64,000 nucleotides of DNA from Desmodesmus armatus (Eukaryota > Chlorophyta > Chlorophyceae > Sphaeropleales > Scenedesmaceae), in assembly GCA_007449985.2 (NCBI GenBank), contig VIIQ02000328.1:1-64000 (forward strand), given 5' to 3'. A program made the translations under genes and the position numbers. Under the pieces are notes generated by a model that was not told the origin of the DNA, did not search any database, and was given only the letters and a program-made list of their open reading frames with translations. Below are positions 33,612 to 43,412 of this stretch, one piece after another; position 1 is the stretch's first letter, and every line of letters begins with the position of its first letter.

Positions 33612-36600
33612 GCAAAGCAGGGCCCACATCGTGAAATGCTGGTAGGTGGTGAATGAAATCAACAACGAAGTTGTGTGGAGGTGCTAGCAGGAGCATGGCA
33701 TGGCATACATCGGCTGGTGACCGTACCCTATCATGCCCTGGTGGCACCCATCTTCAAGTGTATGCTGTGCCAGGCACCACACATACTTGGCGACCCAAGT
33801 GCCAGGCCCCAAGCCCTAGGCGCTCCACCAGCCCCTCACCAGGTGAATCAGGGTCAACTGCTGCTGCCCCGGCAGCAGTGTCGGCCCGCTGCTCATCTCG
33901 TAGCCCTTTACTGCCGCGCCCTTTGCTCCTCCTGCTGCTCTTGCTGCCAGTCTTGCTGCCTGTGCTGAGCGCTGCTGCTGCCTGCCTTGTTGCATCTGCC
34001 AGCTCCCCTCGCAGGCTGCAGGGGTACGGCCCTGTGACAGTGACAGCAGCAACACAAGTAGCACCAGTGCAACAGTGTAAGGGTTCTGCCAAAGCCCCAA
34101 TGCAGGACAGGCCAGCACAGGCTGTATCACACCATGAATCTGCTCAGGACTGGCAGGACCCTGACAACCACCAACAGCTACCAGCACAATAGCCCAAACC
34201 AAGCCTGCATCACTCAATGCGTCATCTTCCCTGCAACCTACACTGAGTTCTCAAGGTCACATGGGTGCGCTAAAAAAGACACCGACACCTGGTACTTGCA
34301 GAGCTGCACTATTCCCTCCTCCTTCCCCATGCTATTCACCTGCAGGTGCATACTGTGGGCTGCTTCATGTTGATACATGCTGCCATCAGCCACACCCATG
34401 CACAGACACCTGGCACCCTGTAGAGCTACACGTCCCCCCCCCCCACACACACACACCCCACCCCCCCCCCCCGCATTCACCTGCAGGTGCATACTGTGGG
34501 CTGAGGCCCAGCCCCAGCCGCATGAACCTGGCCAGCCATGCAAAGGGGCCCAGCGCTGACCTGTCATTCCTGCAGGCCTCCTGCAGCCACCACAGCAAGC
34601 AGCCGCAGTCAATGTCACAAAACCAGTAGGTATAACTCCTATTTTGTATTTGTCCTACTGCAGCGAGGTTTGGGGCCCGTCAGTCCTTAAGACCTGTTCA
34701 AACCCTGCCAAATGCATGGACTTGGCACTGCACCGACCCCTGCTGGTCTTTTTGCGTCGCTTGGGTGGTAACCTGCGAAGGAGCACTAGGCGGGAACTCC
34801 TATTGCGTGAGTTTGGGGTGCGGCCACCTGCACGGGCCTGGCTGCGCTCCTGTGTGCAGCTGTGGAACCGGGCGGCTGATCTTCCATCTACGGACCCTCT
34901 GAGTGTTGCTATGCGCGAGAATGCATCCATGCAGTACCGCCCCAAGCAGCTGTGGTGTGTGGGGTTGGAGTCCTTTCTGCGTCGTATTGGCTATGCCTTG
35001 CCACCGGAGGGTTTGCACGCTGGTGCTGATTGGGTGAGGCTGCCGGTTTGTGAGGTGATGTCGGCCTTCGATGAGTGGTGGTGCAAGGGGTTTGCAGAGG
35101 CCCCAGTTGACCCTCGTGCGGCTCCCTCTGGTGCAGTGTCTATGAGCACTTATGAGCAGTGGTTTGCCACCGAGCCTGTTCGTGAGAGCTACAGCAGCGG
35201 CTGTGTGTCGGAGGTCCCTGGTTATGTTGCTAACACTGCAGGCATTCCCGCCCAGCATGTTAGGTCGCTATCAGCTTTCCGGCTAGGGGCACACAGCTTT
35301 GAAGTTGCCACTGGCCGCTGGTCTCGATGTCCCAGAGAACAACGTATATGTCAGCTATGTGGTGAGGGAGTTGGTGATGAGTTTCATGTGGTTTTTGAAT
35401 GTGGTGGTCAGGAGGTGCCTCGCCAGTTGCATGCTGAGTTGTTTGAAGCATTTGGTGGGTGGTCACACATTTCTCCAGCAGCCCTTCCTACGGATGCAAT
35501 GCGACAGTTTATGGCACAAGATCCACGCTGGGTGGCGTCCTTTATCAATGCATGCGAGCGTCGTGCTCAGGATGATCCTCCCGATGACGTTGTGTTTGGC
35601 GATCCCATTGACAGTTCTGACGAATTTGTGGATTGCAGCGAAGGAGATGATGGTGACGATGTTTTCAATCTTCTTGATCGCATTTTGGCGAGTGATGGGT
35701 TGTTTCTGTTCCCCCATGAGCCTCTGGCTCCCTTGTGGGTTGCTCAGCTTTTGCTGAGCCAATTACTGTAACTGTAACTGTATAAGGAAGCTCACTGACG
35801 TGGGCCATGCTGCAAACACCGCATGCACAATCCAAGAATACATCTATGTTGCAGGAGCGTTCCCTGGAATGAAAACACTGCCTGTGCTGTCACTGCTGCT
35901 GAACTCAGCACACACCTTCTTCTGTTGCTGATGCTGTTCACAGCATGCACGTCACGTCAGCACCCAGGGTCTGTGTCATTGAGCATGGCATACCTGCAGC
36001 AATGCCTGGAACTCTGCTGGGCCCAGCACCCCATCACTGTTTGAGTCAAAGTCATGCCATAGGTCACTCTGTGGTGCCTTCACCCCCCGCTGCTGCCTGC
36101 TGCCGCCTGCTGTGCTGGGGCCTGGTGCTGGGGCTGACACAGGGCTGGTGCTGGTGCTGCTGCTGCTGCTGCTTGATGGTCCATGTACGTGTATGTGTGG
36201 CGCCACCAGCACCATATTGACCATCAGCACTACTGCCAGCACAAACAGGCCCTGCAGGGGAGGGGGAGGAGGGGGAGGAAAGGGGGGGGGGGTAAATATG
36301 ATTGCATCAGCCATGCCCCGGAGGCTGATCAGCCATGGTGTGGAGCGCATGTGTAGCTGGCCGTATACTGTTTCAGCTGCCCTTCATGCAACACAGCTTA
36401 GCGAGACCCCATGTCTCTGCTGCCAATCCGCCTTGTACTGCCGCTGGCATTACAGTCGGGCTGGTACTGGCTGGAAAGTAGGCTGTGCAGGACTTGACAC
36501 AGCCACCTGCAACGACAGTGGAGGCAGTGGTGGGCTATAAGCAGCACCTCCAGCACCGTCAGTCACTCACCATGAGGGCATATCTGTTGCGCCTGACACT

Positions 36601-36738
36601 GTTGCATGCCCCACCACTGCTGAGCAGGCCCCTGTGGTGGAAGTGGTGGTGCTGGTAGGGCTGGTGGGGCTGCTGGCGGGGGCTGTTCCTGGCAACAGCC
36701 CTGGACCGTGCAGCAGTGGCTGCAGCCCACCAGCTCAT
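29287..36738 (-). CDS. Type II membrane EF-hand plus GT77-family glycosyltransferase (XEG113/RRA-like)
   Basis: Thirteen exons close in phase to about 930 residues: 36738-36571, 36251-35994, 34580-34481, 34031-33840, 33571-33369, 33094-32960, 32728-32417, 32093-31648, 31344-31259, 31013-30857, 30606-30459, 30172-29954, 29655-29287. Residues 57-76 (GLFVLAVVLMVNMVLVAPHI) are a signal anchor, then a Ser-rich stem and one EF-hand loop (DSNSDGVLGPAE, residues 125-136). The catalytic part matches plant extensin arabinosyltransferases: GMFELFGVNWLTHV, YDVILSHLDTVWLTDPLPYL, VGTGVAYVRG, LAVHVGAGHSSREGRLHQLR, AAVLGRVLVLPNFQCYC and DDNSVLPFNCTLDQ. It probably acts in the Golgi lumen on cell-wall or extracellular Hyp-rich glycoproteins. 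The usual DxD reads HLD here. A LINE fragment lies antisense in intron 2. An in-frame ATG at 36,786 is an alternative start. Confidence 0.87.
34334..34503. repeat. Duplicated exon end with 5' splice site (glycosyltransferase gene)
   Basis: A perfect 29-base repeat, beginning ATTCACCTGCAGGTGCATAC, occurs at 34,334-34,362 and 34,475-34,503. On the minus strand it is the end of exon 3 (CAGTATGCACCTGCAG) plus the donor GTGAAT. The 34,481 donor keeps phase with the next exon. The other copy lies within the following intron, beyond C-run and CA-repeat sequence. Confidence 0.88.
34630..35790 (+). mobile_element. 5'-truncated LINE fragment with (CTGTAA)n tail, antisense in an intron
   Basis: Contains only the last third of a LINE ORF2, then a short TAACTG/CTGTAA repeat tail at 35,764-35,783. 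That is the usual outcome of incomplete target-primed reverse transcription. It lies between glycosyltransferase exons 2 and 3, starting only about 45-60 bases from the acceptor of exon 3 and running antisense to the gene. I could not find clear target-site duplications. Confidence 0.75.
34644..35771 (+). CDS. LINE ORF2 C-terminal fragment (post-RT region with zinc finger)
   Basis: 375 codons open from the truncation point (no ATG; the frame begins LYLSYCSEVWGP) to TAA at 35,769. The opening YCSEVWGP...LDLALHRPLL-like sequence is the usual segment after the reverse transcriptase core. RRSTRRELLLREFGVRP follows, and CQLCGEGVGDEFHVVFEC (about 35,350-35,403) is the C-terminal Cys/His finger. The tail is acidic. 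The sequence differs from the subtelomeric element, so it is another LINE family. No catalytic motifs remain. The long intact frame suggests a fairly recent insertion. Confidence 0.75.
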   Translation: MYLSYCSEVWGPSVLKTCSNPAKCMDLALHRPLLVFLRRLGGNLRRSTRRELLLREFGVRPPARAWLRSCVQLWNRAADLPSTDPLSVAMRENASMQYRPKQLWCVGLESFLRRIGYALPPEGLHAGADWVRLPVCEVMSAFDEWWCKGFAEAPVDPRAAPSGAVSMSTYEQWFATEPVRESYSSGCVSEVPGYVANTAGIPAQHVRSLSAFRLGAHSFEVATGRWSRCPREQRICQLCGEGVGDEFHVVFECGGQEVPRQLHAELFEAFGGWSHISPAALPTDAMRQFMAQDPRWVASFINACERRAQDDPPDDVVFGDPIDSSDEFVDCSEGDDGDDVFNLLDRILASDGLFLFPHEPLAPLWVAQLLLSQLL

Positions 36739-36786
36739 GATGGAGGGCCTGTCGAGGGTCCCAGAGGGAATGTGGTTGTGGTGCAA

Positions 36787-37697
36787 GGTCGCTCTGGTTG
36801 CTGCCTGCGAGCTGTGTGCTGCAGGAATCCGGACAACAGGTCACAGCAGCTGATGCTGATGCTGGACGTGTGCAGCTGCTGTTGTGAACAGGCTGGGGCT
36901 AGGTCACCAAACTGATGGTGCCTTAGGGTATGCTACACGAAGCAGAACTTTTGAGCTCCAGCTGACAGTGCTGCTGATGCCAGCCTGGCTGCGGCGCTGT
37001 CTTGCAGCACTGCTGGAAGGGCGCCTGTGCTGCACACAGCTGTACCCCTTGGTTGTGCTGACAAGTCATGGGGTCCTAGATAGCACCTCGCAACTGCAGA
37101 CACCCGAGCATGGGTACTGAGCTGCCCCAGCAAGCTGAAGCTTGCAGCGCTGTTCCTGGCGGCAAAACTCAGATGAAAGGCCAGGCTCCTGCTGTGCTTG
37201 CAGTCTGGTGTGATTGGCGTAAGTTGGTAAGCTTCGAGTGTGATGATGAGGCAAAACACACAGCTGACACTCTGCAATCCCCAAGGCAGGGGAGAGCAGC
37301 AGCAAGGGTACTGCAAGAGAAAGGTTTGACGCAGCTGGCGCACGAAAACAAGAGATTTCCCAGTTTTTGAGGCGAAACAACTGTATCAAAGCTGGATGCG
37401 ATGCTCTCCTTGCTGCTGAGCTGTCCGCAACTCGGCTGATATGAAGTGAAAGAGCAAGAAAGGCCACCACAACATCCCTGTGTGAGCAGCAAAGTAATCC
37501 GAAAAACTAAGGAATTGTATGAGGCTGCAACTGCTGCTCTGGCTGTGACTTCTTGCAGAGACCTGTCAGGTCAGTGATCATATTTGTGTTGTGTTGCTCT
37601 GTTCTGGCTCTGTGCAGGCGCATTTGTTTCAGCTGAACTTAGCGTGTGCGTTTGTCTTCATTCCTGCATTCGCAGCAGCTGAATCCGGCCAAACACA
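36787..37697. other. Divergent intergenic region
   Basis: 0.9 kb between the divergently transcribed glycosyltransferase (minus) and plastid ribosomal protein (plus) genes, so it probably contains both promoters. No TATA box or named element stands out. Confidence 0.4.
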
Positions 37698-38173
37698 ATG
37701 CTCGCCACACACCAAGCAGCTGCCGCTGGCCGCAGCCTACGCTGCCAGGTCGTTTGCATGGCCAGCACACCAAGGCAGAAGTCCACAGCACGTCACGTGC
37801 GCGCGAGGCCCATCAAGGTCAGTAGCAGCAGCAGCCTCAACACCGAACAGCACTTCAGCTGGAGTGTGCTGCATGCAGCCAATTGGCCCCGTAATCACCT
37901 GGGTGTTTGTTTAACTTAGTTACTATTACTGTAGCATTCTGCTTCACCCCTGCTGGCGACTTTTAGAATGCCTTTGCCCACTGCTGCTGTCACAGCTGGG
38001 TGGTGGCAGCAGCAGTGCCCTTGTGCTGTTCCTTTGTTGACTCGTCTGCTACATCCTGTGCTGTTTTCTCTGATTGTTTGCAGTACACACCAGCAGACAA
38101 GAACCGCAAGCCCCACCAATACGAGCCTCTGCCACCACCACCACCAGAGTTCGTGGTGGTCTCCAAGAAGTGA
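37698..38173 (+). CDS. PSRP6: Plastid-specific ribosomal protein 6 (cL38)-like
   Basis: Two exons, 37698-37817 and 38084-38173, in phase 0, give a 69-residue protein. The N-terminus (MLATHQAAAAGRSLRCQVVC) looks like a short chloroplast transit peptide. The mature part contains STPRQKSTARHVRARPIK and then HQYEPLPPPPPEFVVVSKK. This matches the conserved pattern of PSRP6/cL38: a basic KKSTAHH...RP segment followed by a Pro-rich PPLPPLPP segment near the C-terminus. It is a small subunit-stabilising component of the plastid 50S ribosome. The donor is GTCAGT and the acceptor TTTGCAG. A TGTAA signal lies at about 38,667. The ORF is too small for simple ORF finders because it is split. Confidence 0.78.
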
Positions 38174-40049
38174 TGCAGTGCAGCTGGACGTGTGTGAAGT
38201 AGCATCGCTGGGTTGGTGCTGGCACAGCAGTGCAGCTGCTGCGAACGTGCATCGTGATGGTGCTGCTGGGCCAGCTCCAGGTGCATCAGCAGGTGCGCAG
38301 CAGCAGCGCTGTGCTACAGCACTGCAGTAGGTGGAGGTGCAGCGCTGTAGCGATGTGGGCCCCAGCGCCTGCAGTTGGTTCTGCTGCAGCTGGCAGCAGT
38401 GGCTGCAGTGTTTTGGGCTTCTTTTTGTTCTGACAGCACAGGCTGTCGTCAGGCCTGGCCACCTTGTGTTGCCATGCTGGCTGCACAGACTGGCAAGGCA
38501 GCATCGCCGTGGTTGAGCTGGCTTGGCCTTGCCTTGCCTCTGGTTGGTCCTGCCAGTATGGAATGCAGCGGTTTAGTGTGTTTTGATGGGATGGGGAGTA
38601 ATAGACTGGGCATACGATTACTCCTGCCCCTTAGGTTGGGCAGCAGTGGACTGGGCTGGGGTGCTTTGTAACAGAGCTACTGGGATTGTCACAATCTGTG
38701 GCACAGCCTGTCAACACACTCACGCCAGTGTCAAGGGGGATGGTGTGTCAGCAGGCATACGCTGCACAGCAGCTGCTGCTGCAGGTGCAGCAAGAAAGTG
38801 TTGAGTACTGACCGTTGCAGTTGACCTCTGGCTTGTCACTGGTACATGCTTGTCTCAAGTTCACAAGGCTCCGCATGTTATATAGGATGCCTTAGGCCTG
38901 CCAGCATCAAGCGCAGGTGGTGTACATTCTGCCACTATTGGTGCTGTGGCAGCAATTTGAAGGGCCTTCCGTATGATCCTTTAGCTGTCAATCTGCACAC
39001 TAAGAAATCATGTTACATTACAACATGAGAGTAGGCATGTCAGCACTCGTACAGCCTGCTTCGCATCACATCTGTTATGCATGACGGTCAGAACACGCTG
39101 ACAAGAATGATTCTTCACACAGATCACCAACAGCAATACACATTCGCCAAACTGTCTTGAAAGGCACTTGCCAGCCTGCCTGCCTGCCTGCTGATAACAG
39201 CAGGTACATACAGCTGGAATGTAGCACCTGCATGTCACTTCCACCTGTCAAAAACCTTGTGACAGTGAATGAAAGGCATGCAGCATGATGCCACACTGTG
39301 GATATATTATCCAAGGCCTGCCCTTCGCCTTGCACACCGCAATCCTGCACTTTTCCTTGCCACAGCAACTGCACACAACACACAGCTGCACCTGCAGTAC
39401 TGATCAGGGCAGCCTGCAGTCAGCCAAGCACACCCAGCTGGGCTGCAGTTGACCAAGCAAACCCTCAAGCCTGTCACTATTATGTACTAGGCTGTTGCAC
39501 CAGCCACAACACGCACGAGGACGAGTGCCACCTCCAGAAGCTGCATATTGCAGCACTTACAGGTCCACTGACAGAAAAACAGACCCGCGACACTGGCACA
39601 GAATTTGTGTGGGCTTATAACCCAAACGTGGGGCTGATGGCAGTGAAATGAGGATGTACATGCGCGTGCAAGTCAGCATGTTTGAACGGGAGGCCCACAG
39701 CACGCACTATCTTGACATGGGGATGAACACACACAAATGCAGCTGGCACTTGTTGACAACCCTAGCGGGAGATGTGCATGATGCTCCATAAAAAGTGCAC
39801 CACTCCACCAAGTCCGCAGCTGTCGCGCTCAGGCTCATGCAGCACCACCATGGCAGCCAAACTCAGCCAGCCACAGCAATTACAAAACCATGTTGTACAG
39901 ACCAACACCACACTCACACTAACCTACAAGGCCACATACTCAGTACCCCCCCCCCCTCCTTTTGCACCCCACAGGCCCTACCCCCGATACGCCACGGCAA
40001 CGGTCATACAACTGTCATGCACATCAACCCCCTACCACCCTGCGTCTGT
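38174..40049. other. Convergent intergenic region and 3' UTRs
   Basis: 1.9 kb between the 3' ends of the PSRP6-like and VIPP1 genes. No ORF has recognisable protein features. TGTAA on the plus strand at about 38,667 and on the minus strand at 39,880-39,884 are candidate poly(A) signals for the two genes. Confidence 0.4.
39880..39884 (-). terminator. Candidate TGTAA poly(A) signal for VIPP1
   Basis: Minus-strand TGTAA about 170 bases past the VIPP1 stop codon, a typical distance for a green-algal 3' UTR. Confidence 0.45.
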
Positions 40050-43000
40050 CTACAAGCCACGTGCGCGCTTGCGTAGCTGCTCCAGCTCTGCGTCAATCCC
40101 CTCCAGCTGCTTGACGGTCTCACGTGTGGCCACCAGCACCTCACTGATGGGGCGACCCAGGGACTGTGGCTGCGGCTGCTGCTGTGTGGGGGCGGAGGAG
40201 CGCGCTGACAGCTGACCCATCTTCAGCGCGGCCAACTCGTCCTCAACAGTTCCACCTGCAAAGGTGAGGAAGATGAGAAGCGTGGTCAACAACATGTGTG
40301 AGGAAGCAGTGTGAGCTGTTGCCAGGTGTCCATCAGCAGAGCAACAGTTTCATCAGCAGAGCAACAGCCAACAGCCAATGCTGCACACAGCGAGCAAAAG
40401 CCACAGCTGCACAACAGCGAGCACCACCAAATGCTGCACAATAGCAACCTACGCCCAGAAGCAGGGGCCAGTCAGCACCACCCCGAGCAACCTCGAGACT
40501 CAAGAGCAACTCTGCTGGCGGCCAGCAGCGCTAGCAGGCCGACCACCAAGATGTCGCTGCCATCCAGTGCCTCCAGGTATCCCCAACCCACACATATGAA
40601 CCACCCACCTTCCAGTCGTGCGAACTGCGCCTCGATGTTGTCTGGTGTTGCCAGCAGTCCTGCACTCTCTGCCTCTGACTCCATGGCCATCACCTTCTCC
40701 TCCATCTTGTCAAAGGCAGCCCAGGCACTGCTGTTGTTCAGACGCAGACCAGCTACCATCTGTGCGAGGGCCAACGGGCGGGGGGGGGGGGGGGGGCGGA
40801 CGACAGCACTTGTGAGAAACAACTGTGGGAGGGTGGCATGGGTGCAGGCAAGCTGTAAGCAATGTGGGGTGCAAGAAATCCAGCGTACAGTGGCACTGTG
40901 CACAGGCTGCCTTTGGTACTAAATGCCGTAGCAAGGTGTGCTGGACGGCGCCCACGGAGTGTTCCTAACCGCAAGTTCCAGTGCCATGCTGCGCAAGGCA
41001 CAAGTGGTGCAGAACACCCCCCCCCCCCAGGTCACAGCAACATATTAGCAGCTTGCGTCGCATATGCTGCTATGCGGACACTGTGTGACATACCCTGCCC
41101 ACAGCCTGTGTCCTCTCACCTCCTGTATCTGCTTGCTGCTCTTGGCGCTTGCTGCGCGCGCCTTGAGCGTCTCCCTCTTGTTGCGCGCCTCAGTCAGCTT
41201 TGACTCCAGCACACGCACGTTGCCCTGGAGCTGGTCAAGGGCCTTGCGCTGGGCATCAAGCTGGATCTGTGTGGTGGAGGGGGGGGGGGGCAAAGGGCAA
41301 GACATATGTCAAAGAGGCGTGGGGGGCCGGAGCAGTGATGTGTCCGACAATTCCAAAGGACCATGACTCTCACTCCAGGTTCAAAAGGACTTCGCAACTG
41401 GTGCGCCCCTCAGCAACATGCTTGGTAGCTCCACAACACCACAGCACAATGCCAACCACAACATGGTCCAGTGGTGCAGGTCAGTGCGGCACAGGAGAAC
41501 AGCAGCCCACCGTGGCAAACTTGGCGCGAGTCCTGCAGGTCATCTTGCCGTCATGCATAGGCACTGCCTGTTGACTGGCACTGCTGGCAGCACCTTGCAA
41601 CCATGAGCAGCAAGACCATCGTTGCCCCTTGGCTCGCTGGCTAGTGCCAAGGTTGGGACTCTGTCCCCCAGTTGCTGTCCTGTCCTGTACTCTACTGCTG
41701 ACCATTGTCAGCCCAGCACCTACCTTGAGGCTGTTGGCGGCCGTGTCGAATGTCTTGCGCCTGAGCAACGCCTCGCGTGCCAGTTCGTCCTGGCCCTTGC
41801 GCACCGCCAGCTCAGCACGCCTGAGCCACTCGTCAGAGGTGTTCTGGGCCGCCTGGAACTTGGTGGCCATCTGCTTCTCACTCGCCATCACCTGACAGGT
41901 GGGGGGGGGAGCAAGGGGGGAGGGGAGGCAACAAGGTTCATTGAGGCGCTGCAACGAAGGTCGACGGATGACAGGTTGCTGGTCACCCTGGAGAGTCATG
42001 AACACAGTACAAGCAAAAGAAGCCAAACACCAGGGAAAAAAAGCCCCGGCTGAAACTGTGCAACCATGTACCACAGGCTTGCATTGCATGTCAAGCTGCA
42101 GGGCACGGCTGACCCATGTGGGAGGCATACAGCACAACCAGAAGGGCTGTGCCTAGGGCTGCTGGGACTCACCCCTACTGCAGTCACACTACAATCATCC
42201 CTCAATGTATAAGACGCACAATGCCAGTTGTTGTATCCCAAAATGCACACATTCTGATCCCCACCCCTTTTCCCCTGCCAACGGCACGCTTCACAGGCAC
42301 GCCCTCCCTCACCTTGGCAGTCGCCTGCCTCATTTTGCACAGAGTTTCACCCCACTTCCCCCTGCCAAGGCACGTTTCACCCCACTTCCCCCTGCCAAGG
42401 CACGTTTCACCCCACTTCCCCCTGCCAAGGCACGTTTCACCCCACTTCCCCCTGCCAAGGCACGTTTCACCCCAGTTCCCCCTGCCAAGGCACGTTTCAC
42501 CCCACTTCCCCCTGCCTCATTTTGCACAGAGTTTCACCCCACTTCCCCCTGCCAAGGCACGTTTCACCCCACTTCCCCCTGCCAAGGCACGTTTCACCCC
42601 ACTTCCCCCTGCCAAGGCACGTTTCACCCCACTTCCCCCTGCCAAGGCACGTTTCCACACCCCTAATACACCGCTGCCCCCCTCACCTTGGCTGTCGCCT
42701 GCAAACATGCACACCCAAAATGCACACTTTTGAGTCCCGCCCATAACCCCCTGCCACGGGCACATTGTCACAGCCACCCCCCTGCCCCCCTCACCTTTGC
42801 AGTTGCCTGCCTCATCTTGATGAGATCTTCCTGCATCTCATCAGTCACCCTGTCCAGCAGCACCTCAGGGTCCTCCCACTGCTCAGTCACGTTCGACACG
42901 TACGCCTTCACAATGCGTGCCAGGCGCGAGAAGAGGTTGGCCTCAACAGACACCACACCACGGGAGGCAGCAGCGCGGGGGCGCAGGGGGGCAGCACCTG

Positions 43001-43412
43001 GTGACCTGCGGGTGGGGCTGGAGAGGCCTGGGGCGGCGGAGACGTGGCGGGGCCTCATGCTGGCTGGGATGACAGGCTGGCCCATGAAGGCAGCAGGGCT
43101 CCTGGCTGACACCTGGGGGAGGGCCAGCAGGGGACAGACGGAAGGATTGGATAATGTGGCAGGGGTTATGTATTGGGGATGAGGTGGGGTGGGGGTGCTG
43201 CTGCTGCAGCCTGGTGCACAGCTGGCAATGCATGCAAGCTGAGCATTGCATGCATGCATGAAGCACTGCTGATAGGTCTTTACTGCACACTTGATCATGC
43301 AGATTGCGCTCATCTCTGGGCTGCCAGCTGCACTACAATGGCATACAGGATGGTTACTCACCCTTGCGGAACGCACTGCACTGTGGACGCGTGCATGTGT
43401 GGACAGGGCCAT
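40050..43412 (-). CDS. VIPP1: VIPP1 (vesicle-inducing protein in plastids; PspA/IM30 family)
   Basis: Six exons close in phase to 346 residues: 43412-43362, 43112-42795, 41891-41724, 41266-41120, 40759-40609, 40255-40050. Residues 1 to about 75 are a Ser/Ala/Arg-rich transit peptide. The conserved ESCRT-III-like helical core follows: [17 protein letters not shown] (membrane-binding amphipathic helix), [56 protein letters not shown] and [19 protein letters not shown]. The C-terminus [25 protein letters not shown] is the plastid-type extension. VIPP1 polymerises on thylakoid and inner-envelope membranes and supports thylakoid biogenesis and membrane repair. A G tract (about 40,780-40,798; C-rich on the coding strand) precedes the acceptor of exon 5. 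Intron 2 carries a 30-bp minisatellite. Confidence 0.95.
42333..42658. repeat. 30-bp minisatellite in VIPP1 intron 2
   Basis: Nine full or near-full copies of CACTTCCCCCTGCCAAGGCA plus CGTTTCACCC. Five copies are followed by a variant with CTCATTTTGCACAGAGTTTC, then four more. The same variant precedes the array, so a higher-order unit has duplicated. Copies are nearly identical (one C/G change near 42,475), implying recent expansion or homogenisation. Confidence 0.93.

Noticed and set aside
42333..42658. Regular 30-bp repeats resembling a CRISPR array
   Set aside because: Units are directly adjacent without unique spacers, lie in a eukaryotic intron, and there are no cas genes.
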